Assembly: GCF_004210375.1 (NCBI RefSeq)
Contig: NC_134829.1
Span: 27,854,034 to 27,918,033, forward strand
From: Tachypleus tridentatus
Taxonomy: Eukaryota; Arthropoda; Merostomata; Xiphosura; Limulidae
Direction of reading: 5' to 3'
Length of the DNA stretch: 64,000 nt
In this document: piece after piece, positions 56,050-64,000 of the stretch
Layout of the letters: each line of letters opens with the position of its first letter
How positions within the stretch are numbered: position 1 is the stretch's first letter
Program-made: the position numbers and the translations under genes
Notes under the pieces: generated by a model
Databases searched by the model: none
The model's input: the letters and a program-made list of their open reading frames with translations, nothing else
Told to the model about the DNA's origin: nothing

Positions 56050-57330
56050 TAGAAATATTACAAAAATTTAGCCTCAGTACTGTGGTGAGAAATAAGCATT
56101 GTTATTAACTTTTAAGTTCTGTTTTGAAGATTTAAAGATTGGTTTCATATTTTCTAATAACAAAGTCTACAGAAAACATAACAACATACGGAGTTGATTT
56201 TCATGTGTGCTTCTTGGATGAATACGTTGTTTGATTAAATGGGTAATACCTGCTGAGAAGAAAGGGTCATGTGGTGTGTGTGATGACCTTTGGAGTAATA
56301 TGGCAGTTGTCTCCTAAAAAAGAGAGAAGTCTTTTTTTCTTTTAGAAAAGCATTCTGAAAAAAATCCCACAATAAACATATTACATGTGTAGAAGCTAAA
56401 AGCATCATTTTCAAGGTATATCCAAACTTACGTCATTATTGAGTGGAGGTCTACATTATGCATATATTTTACTGGGAAGTTATGGTAATATGATAAAACT
56501 TTTTAAACTATTAAACTAAATTTTATTATTAATTAGGTTTTTTAAGTCCTTTTCAATCACCAATAAAGTAACGTAAAACAATCTAGGTATTTTAATATTG
56601 TTAGATTTCATGCTTAAATCATTATTCCACATTATTTATCAGATTAAGCATTTAATGATTATATATGTATATATTAGTTTTTTTTTCAGTTTTACCAAAG
56701 ACAAAATTGAAAGGAGAATCTGTGATGTAGAGGCACAGTGAAAATCACTGTTATAAGAGGCCTAATTGTATTTCTTTGATTTGACAGATCAAGATATGTT
56801 GATGAGCCTTTACTAGGAGAAATTGCACTCCACAGCAGTCAAAGTAAACATGAGGTTTCTGTGTCACAAATTCTCCTTCCAGTTTTACCTTTGGTGACAC
56901 TAGAAGGAAAACCTGTAAAATATATATGTAATCTTTATATTTTATTGTGTATTCACCAGTATTTATTTCATCCTGTATATTTTTTGATTTAGTCAAGATC
57001 TCATATCCAGACTTCACTATATAATGGATATTAATTTGTGTATGTTTGCATTTTGAAGTGTTTTTATAAAGACAAAAGCTTCACTGTGTAAAATGAATAC
57101 ATTTTCTGTTACATGCTTAAGTTACAAAAACACTGCTGTTGCAACAATTCATTATGAATTTATTATTTTATGTTATCCATCCTTCAGCCTTTGAGTAACA
57201 TATGTCAACTTGATACTCTTTGTTTTCCCCTTAATATCTGGATATTAGTCACTGGATGGGTTAATTCTAGTTTTAGGTGAAACCTTAGGCATTGTTCCTA
57301 CTGTCCTTGCAAAGTTGTTGGGCTTTTAAT
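56050..57330 (+). repeat. Long dispersed repeat R3, copy 1
   Basis: Aligns collinearly with 63290-64000. Blocks include 'aaagattggtttcatattttctaataa', 'cttgaatgaat..gattaaatgg', 'cttcactatata', 'atccatccttcag', 'atatgtcaacttgata' and 'ccccttaatatc', ending 'ggcattgttcctactgtccttgcaaagttgttgggc'. A segment around 57480-57560 also resembles 56050-56140. Confidence 0.75.
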
Positions 57331-58432
57331 ATAAATTATAGTATTTACTTCTGTGTTTCAATTTTGTTTTTGTTAAATATATTGAATTTTTAACATTGTT
57401 TTTGTGTTATAAGCTTTTATTACGTTTGAGTGGTTTGATGATGCATAAGTCTAAAAAAATACAAACATATTCAGTCAAATGTTTCATAAAAAATCACATA
57501 AATTTTTAGCTTTACTACAGTAGTAAGAAGTAAGTTTTGTTGTTGCCTTGAAAGTTCAATTTTGAATGGCATATTATTTCAATATACAAGTCAGCTGCAA
57601 TTACTTTCATTTGTTTGAAACATCTTTATTCAGATATTATGCCTTACAGCGTAAATTGACATACATTTGAGTATATGTGTTTTTAACTTCTGATGAATGT
57701 TTGTTTTTGTTTTCAGAAGTTGTGCTACAGTATGCATTTTAACTACTTGATAGTGAATATTAATCTAATGCTAATATAATTTTTCCCACCATTCACATAC
57801 TTTTTTCTTCAAGGCTCAAAATTATAGCATTAAAATAGGAAACCTTTTTTGAAATGTGTGCATGTAATTTAATTGTAATATATATAACCTTAATTTAAAG
57901 TATAAAATTTATATGTTTTTCACAAATACATATCTTGGTAGCTATATTATATGTAAGTAATAACAGTATATACAGGATAAGTATGCTGCTAGGGTTGCCT
58001 GGTCCTCAATACTTTTTCTGTCAAAAAGTTCTGGTTTTTCCTATCTATCCTGTCTCTATCCCCTGTCTCATATGGTCCTACACCTTTCATTTTACACAGT
58101 ACTCCTTTATCCTTTCTTGATATCAAAGTTAATGCTTACCAATTCCAGGCATAGTTACATGCAGTAACCAGCATGTTTCATTCTTCTAGATATTTTGATA
58201 TTTTTGCTTTGGCTTATTGCCAAGCAGACCTTTCTTTTCTATACTCACAACACTTGAAATATTTTATACAAGTGCAGGGATCCAGCACTGATTCTCTAAT
58301 TAGGTTTTCCCAGGCCCAATTTTCTAGACTCCAGTTGACCATTAACTCTGTTCTTAGGTATCTATCAACTGCGCACTTCCTCACCAATGCTATTCACTGA
58401 TCCTCTGCAGGGTTTTGGAGGAGACCATTAAT

Positions 58433-61000
58433 ACAGTGGAACTGTTGAGGTTTCCATTCAAATCTGGATAACACTGAAGCCTTAATTGTCTTTTATCATT
58501 CTGTGTGTCTTTCTTTACAGAAAATGTTTCTGACACTTGTTGACACAGTCACCTTCAAACAGTTTTTTTTTTTTTTAAATACCAGAATGACAGGTTGTGT
58601 GATGGATGAGTGCATGGTGGGGTAGCACTACTGGTTAAATGTTGTGTGCCCACCCTTTCTTTGTCACTCAGTACATCTTTGGAGGCTGTCACTATCCATG
58701 TTTCCTTTTGTCATACCGTCACTGTTTTTTCTCTTTATCTGTCTTCTGGAGAGACCTATGATCAATCCAAACTTGATGCTCTCATTAAACAGTTGCCATC
58801 TCCCTTTTTAATCTTGGGGGACTTAAATAGACATATCCTGTATGAGATGGTGCTGATATTGATGGGGAGGGGTCATTCTGTAGAGCATATACTCTCAGAT
58901 AACAGCCTTTCTCTTTTCAATTCTGGTTCTTATACTTATTTTTATGCATGTAGTCAGTCTTTTACTATTGTTTATCTCTCTATTTGTTCCCCTTCACTTT
59001 TCTTAGAGGGTTGACAGGGACCCATGGGGCATTGATCATTTTACTGTCATTTTAAGGGAGACTAGCTGTGGTTGATACTACATGACCTGCATTCCTCAAT
59101 GAAAGTTGAGCTGGAACAACTGGCTCTCTTTCACTGTTCTCTCTAAACTTGATTCTGGCATTATCTGTATAGCATCGATAGATGACTGTGTAGCAGCAGT
59201 GACTGACCGTATTGTCCAGGTGGCTACTCAGTGTATTCCCAAATTGATGTTGTCAACAGTATCCTTATTTGCGGTGGAGTCCTGCCTGCCAAATGGCATG
59301 GAAGGCTTAAAAAATAGGTCTGGGATACCTTTCATGTGTATCCACCACTTTCACACTGCATTTCTTTTCAGTTGGCCCATGCCCATACTTAACAGGTAAA
59401 ATGTCAAAGCCAGAAAGAATCTTGGATAAAATTCACAACTATCATCTATTCTGCCACCAATTGAAAAATGATATGGGACAAGATTTGAAAGGTCAGTTGG
59501 CAGTATATTTCTCTTCCCCTTGTGATCATGCTCTCTGATGGCCAGAAAGTTGCTGATGCCCAGAGCATCACCAGTGCTCTTGATGAAAGCTTTCCTTGTA
59601 CATCAGGTATTTCTGTTTTGTTTTCCACTTGATTCCACATATTAGGCATCTGTGTGTCAAGTGTACAAAAGGTCTGAACACCCTCCATGTCCTCTCTTTC
59701 ACCTCTTGGGGAGTGGATTGACATTCTGTGCTAAAGAACTATTGTGTCCTTGTTTGATCCAAACTGAAGTGTGGGTCTCTGGTCTATGGTTCTGCCAGGA
59801 CTTCAGCCTTGAAGATGGCTTTGGTTCTGCATGGGGGCTTTCCACACTTCTCCAGTCTAGAGTTTGTACACTGAGTCTCATGAGCCTCCTCTACACCTTT
59901 GTTGTTTGCAACTGTCTTTACTGTATACATCGAAACTTTGATTCTTACCACAGCATCCTAGCTGGGGTTGTGTCTTCCTTCCTCAGTGGGCCATGGTTTT
60001 TTAGGATAGATGGTCTGCCATTGTTCCTTTTGGTCTTCTTATCCAGGTGCAGTTGGCTGAATTGGGTTTGTCATTAGATGACATTACTGTCTCTACAAGT
60101 CAGTCCATCCCAGCATGGCTCATTATCATCCCCAGTTGTGACCTTTCTTTGAGTCATCTAAAGAAGGCATATACTCCCAATTGGAAGTACCATCTTTGAT
60201 TTGCCAAACATCTTTCAAACTATCCTTCCATTCCCATTTATACTGATGGTTCTAAATCAGGTACCTCGGTGGGCTCTGCCATGATTTGTTGTGGTTCAGT
60301 GGTTGTACACAGTTTCTTGGTTCATTGCCAAGTTGTATACCATTTCTCTTGCCCTGGATCATGTAGAAACTATGGCAGTACATGAAGTGTAAGATTTATA
60401 CTGACTGTCTTAGCTCTTTACTGGTCCTGGATTAGCTTCACATTAGTTGTCAACCTATTTTGGTTGATATTCAAAGCCAACTGGCCCATTTTTCTTTATC
60501 TTCTGTTTCTGTCTAGTTTTTCTGGATACCAGGCCACATTGGTATTTGCAGGAACAAGCTCGCTGACACTACAGCTAATTAGCTCTGTATGTTCTGGAGC
60601 TGTTATTGCTGTGCCTGTCCTATATATGGATCATGGTCTGGTATTTAAGACTTGGCTTTGCAGCAGTTAACAGTGGACTTGGAGTGAGTAATGTGATAGC
60701 AAGCTTTTCCAGAGAATGTTGTCCTGACAAGGCTATGCATTGGTCACAGTTTTTTAACTAATCATTTTCTTTTTTCTGGGTTTGAGATACCAGTGTGTGG
60801 CCTTTGTGACACTCAAGTCACTATAGCCCACACTTTACTGTTGTGCTATCATTATGACTCGGAATGACACTACCATTTTAGGCATGTTTTTTCCATGAGT
60901 AGTTTGCCCTTGACACTGGACAGTATCACTGGTGATGGTGATGCTGTCCACCTTACTCGTGTTTTTAAATTTTTAAGGAGAGTTGGATGTTTTAATTCTA
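58433..61000 (+). mobile_element. Non-LTR retrotransposon relic (endonuclease and RNase H parts)
   Basis: Frameshifted fragments in order: endonuclease start QWNC (58433) and EALIVFYHSVCL; GGVALLVKCCVPTLSLSLST from 58616; endonuclease motif LPSPFLILGDLNRH near 58800; SLFNSGSYTYF; the linker SDGQKVADAQSITSALDESF near 59540; LVYGSARTSALKM near 59790; RNase H motifs YTDGSKSGTSVGSA (60239), IYTDCLSSLL (60395) and FWIPGHIGICRNKLAD (60519); and the Cys/His motif CGLCDTQVTIAHTLLLC near 60800. An RNase H domain plus APE-type endonuclease points to the I/Jockey group. The reverse transcriptase palm is missing. Confidence 0.85.
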
Positions 61001-61689
61001 TTTAAGTTTTTTACCTGCTTTTTGAAGTTTTACCTTGATTAATCTTTACTTATTACAATTACTTTATTTTTACTTTTCTTTTTTCCAGTTGTTTGGAGCA
61101 GGTAGCCCAGTTACTTTGCTTCAATATATGCCAATGAACCTCTCATTGCCTGGATGATAGGTTTTGGATTCAAGCTAGACCAACCAACATAAATCCTCAC
61201 ATGTATTGGTTAGGAGCCCTTGTCTTACCATGGACATAATGTGCTAGTTGGTTACGGTATCCCCAGCATACTTACTCCATGAAGCTAAGGTTTGGGGGTT
61301 AGTATTACTGACAGACTGACAGGTACTCTGGTTGACTGGAATACAACTTGTAGATAGTGACTTATAAATCCTTTTAGTGTATAGAGCTGGACTAGGAACC
61401 AGAAGTCTGTTAGGTTTTGAATTTTAGTGGGCACTTTCCTTTCTACCATCATTTGGATGTTGGATTCCAGAGTACTTTGTGTTGGTTGAGAATTTGTACA
61501 TTTGTGGTTTTGGACTGGAGTTGACCCACTGAGTACAGTCTGACTTGCCCTAGCTATTTTAAACTGTGAGAAGTTTTGTTTTTCACACATTAGTATGTGT
61601 GGTTGAAGACCCACCATCCTGCCATCTCCTGGGTGTTTATGTTGAGTGAAGAGCTGGAACAATCAACATGTGTATGTTAATGGATGTGC
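61001..61689. other. Probable 3' region of the non-LTR relic
   Basis: 'ggatgttttaattctatttaagttttttacc' follows the last coding motif. No gene is recognised in the remaining sequence. Confidence 0.4.
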
Positions 61690-62255
61690 TCCAACTAATT
61701 TTTATCCAGTTATGGGACAGTTACTTCCATATACTTACATATGGTGTGCTGTTTTCCACAGGTGTAGTCCTCTCTCAACAGAGGTTGCATTCCACAGGCA
61801 TTCTTTGGACACTTTCTGAAGAGTGCTTGTCTATGTAACTTATGCATCTGTCCTTTCATCTCTTCACTGTGGGATTTTTGATATGATGTGAAGTAAGATA
61901 CTTTATTGAAAGGTAATACTTTCCTACACTGAAAGTGTATTTCTGATAGGTACTTACCTCCTCTCACATTTCCTGCCCTTCATCACCACTTCTGGTGTTT
62001 CTTTTGTGCCTAATCTTGAAGAGAAGATTAGGCTAAATAGTGTGGAGGGAGTAACCTTCACCAGGAAAGCGTGTTGCTCTTCTGTTGGTGGATGATTGCT
62101 CTATGCTTATTTAAATTCAAAGATGTGGTACAGCCATGTTGAACAAGGGGTATGTGAGAGTTTCAAGGCTAGAATTGAGTAAAAAAAAGTGTGCATATAG
62201 AGGGCATCATTAAATGATAGAAGTTGTTAAGTGAGGGGAGATAAGTACCTATTTG
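61690..62255 (+). repeat. Dispersed repeat R2, copy 2
   Basis: Matches 33180-33785 and ends 'tagagggcatcattaaatgatag...gataagtacctattt'. It follows the non-LTR relic in the same orientation, so a 3' UTR origin is plausible. Confidence 0.65.
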
Positions 62256-63289
62256 AAATATATTTAAAGTATATGAAAATATTAACTTTTGTTGTAGATT
62301 TTATAATATTTAGTTTCTTTGATCTGAAAGAATATGAAGTAAATTTTATCTTAAAGCTGCTTATTCACATTTTTGGTTTAGAAGGTATTTTGACTAATAA
62401 GTACATTTAAACTGCTGTATTATAAGAATTAGTTTTGTTTTTTTAGTTGCTTGCTTAACATTAACATTTTTCTGCCCCCAAAATTTTCTTTGATATAAAC
62501 TTCAAGTTAGACTGTGTGTGAAATGTATGCATCTTAAACAAAATGAAGGATGGATTTTCTAGGCGAAATGTTGAAACACCAGTGTTAAAGTTAGCCAAAA
62601 TTACCTTGTGTGTATTGTAAGACCAGTGTTTTCATTATTTTGGTAAAAAAGTGCATTATGTTTGCAACAGTATGCCAATGTGCTATGCCTGATTTATTTT
62701 CATGGGCTGCTTAAAAATTATAACTTAAAAAAATTGCAGTGAAGATATCTGTCAAGACTTGTAAAAGAATAAAATAAATTTTGCCTTAAGATTTAACAAG
62801 ATATGAGAGCTTTAGCTATCCATTTTGATTTTCATTGAAAGTTACCTATTTTCACATCTGCAATATTTGGTGTAACACCTGTTTGTACCATGAATTTTAA
62901 ATGTAATAGTAAGTGAAATTTCTTTGCATAAAAACATGAGAATTAACATTATGTTGACAAACTTTTCCCTGTATTAGTTTCTTTCTTTTTTTATTCTCAG
63001 TATATTTTTCATTGCTAGGATTTATCAACTGATTTCAGTGACATATAAACCATGGATAATGTTGACTAAATATTATTGAAAGAAAATGAAGAACAACACA
63101 CGTTTTTTTTGTTCACTTCCCTATGTGCATGACACAGTAACTTTCTGATTGGTCTCTAAATCAAAATTTCATGTATTTTAAAGTTGATTTGGGTAATAAA
63201 ATCGAACTTTCAGAAAGTTAATTTGTACATCAATTTAATTTTTTTGATCAAAAACGTCTCATATAAACATAAATTTTTATGGTGAAGTA
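62256..63289. other. No feature seen
   Basis: AT-rich and CpG-poor. No repeat family or coding motif recognised. Confidence 0.5.
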
Positions 63290-64000
63290 TTTTTTTGTAT
63301 TAAAAGATTGGTTTCATATTTTTATAATAAATATAAATCCAGAGAAGATAGTAAGGTGGTTTTGGTTTTATATTTTTTTATGTGTGACTCTTGAATGAAT
63401 ATTCTGATTAAATGGATTAGAAAGTGTTATGTGATGTGTGGTAATTTGGAGATTAATTTTGCATGCACAGATATATATATATATAGTTATGTTTAATCTT
63501 GCATAATTATTAATAAGAGGTTTACGGTCTTTAGCATGAGAAGTATTTAACCATGAAGTTACAGTAACATCATAAGAAGTATTAAGTTGTTAAACTGAAT
63601 TTTACTACTTTGAAATTATTCAAGAAATCTTTATCAGTCTGCTTGTGGTTTGATTTAATTAAAATTTAATATACGGACTTCACTGTATATCAGATTTGAA
63701 TTACTGTGTGAGTGCTTTGAAGTGCATTTTCATAAAGAGAAAAGCTTTACCATGTAAAGCTGTGGAGCTTATTAAGATTATATGACTATTTTGTTTTATG
63801 GTTTTGATTGACAAAAAACACTCCTGTTAAACTTCTTGTATGAATTTGAATATTTCATGTACATCCATCCTTCAGTCATTGAGCAACATAATATGTCAAC
63901 TTGATAAAATTCTTTTTTCCCCCTTAATATCCAGGTGTAAAGGCTGAGCTAATCCTAGTGTTTGGTGAGGCCACAGGCATTGTGCCTACTGTCCTTGCAA
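63290..64000 (+). repeat. Long dispersed repeat R3, copy 2, cut by the window end
   Basis: Same block order as 56050-57330 and ends at the window edge within 'ggcattgtgcctactgtccttgcaa'. 'ccccttaatatccag|gtgtaaag' looks like a splice acceptor, but the same site occurs in copy 1. Confidence 0.75.

Noticed and set aside
61285..61967. Minus-strand frames of 125 and 85 codons
   Set aside because: They are antisense to the 3' side of the non-LTR relic and repeat R2, with no motifs.
63936..64000. Possible next NFAT exon after ...ttaatatccag, reading GVKAELILVFGEATG
   Set aside because: The phase fits, but the same sequence occurs in repeat copy R3 at 57240-57310 and does not resemble the region after the IPT domain in NFAT proteins.

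Overview
This is AT-rich animal nuclear DNA with long introns, GT-AG splice sites and many decayed transposable elements. I see no bacterial-style gene organisation, rRNA gene or CRISPR array. Several interspersed repeats are tRNA-headed SINEs with the core 'agcccaagagttggcggtgggtggtgatgactagctgccttccctctagtcttacactgctaaattagggacggctagc', a type I associate with horseshoe crab genomes. The host is therefore probably a horseshoe crab (Xiphosura) or close relative. This is recognition from memory, not a search result.

Layout. (1) 1-10.6 kb: the 3' end of a WRNIP1/Mgs1/RarA-type AAA+ ATPase gene on the + strand. Two coding exons (2600-2679 and 10088-10327) are joined by a 7.4-kb intron, and the upstream exons lie left of the window. 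(2) 10.6-28.6 kb: repeat-rich DNA between the genes. It holds a Penelope-like-element palindrome (13.1 kb), an unidentified decayed coding relic (13.5-16.3 kb), an internally deleted mariner with both inverted repeats (17.2-18.1 kb), a DD34E Tc1-type transposase fragment (20.3-20.8 kb) and many SINEs. About 17-25.7 kb keeps far more CpG than the flanking genes, which suggests an unmethylated domain between two methylated gene bodies. (3) 28.6-55.9 kb: six + strand exons of an NFAT-family transcription factor, closest to NFAT5/TonEBP, covering the Rel-homology DNA-binding region and the IPT dimerisation domain in order with consistent splice phases. Its C-terminal activation region is not found here. 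(4) The NFAT introns hold a Penelope-like fragment with a GIY-YIG endonuclease and a hammerhead-ribozyme-like sequence (33.8-34.6 kb), a 38-bp minisatellite (34.7-35.3 kb), a hAT relic (35.9-37.7 kb), a Ty3/gypsy element lying between piggyBac-like TTAA termini (42.0-48.2 kb) and a 44-bp minisatellite. (5) 55.9-64 kb: a long repeat present twice, and a decayed non-LTR retrotransposon with endonuclease and RNase H motifs but no recognisable reverse transcriptase core.

WRNIP1 acts at stalled replication forks. NFAT5-type factors control osmotic-stress and immune transcription. The two genes are neighbours on the same strand, with no sign of shared regulation. The most interesting non-gene signals are the ribozyme-like Penelope terminus, the Penelope palindrome, an intronic hairpin whose mismatches are all wobble pairs on the sense strand, and the sharp CpG contrast.
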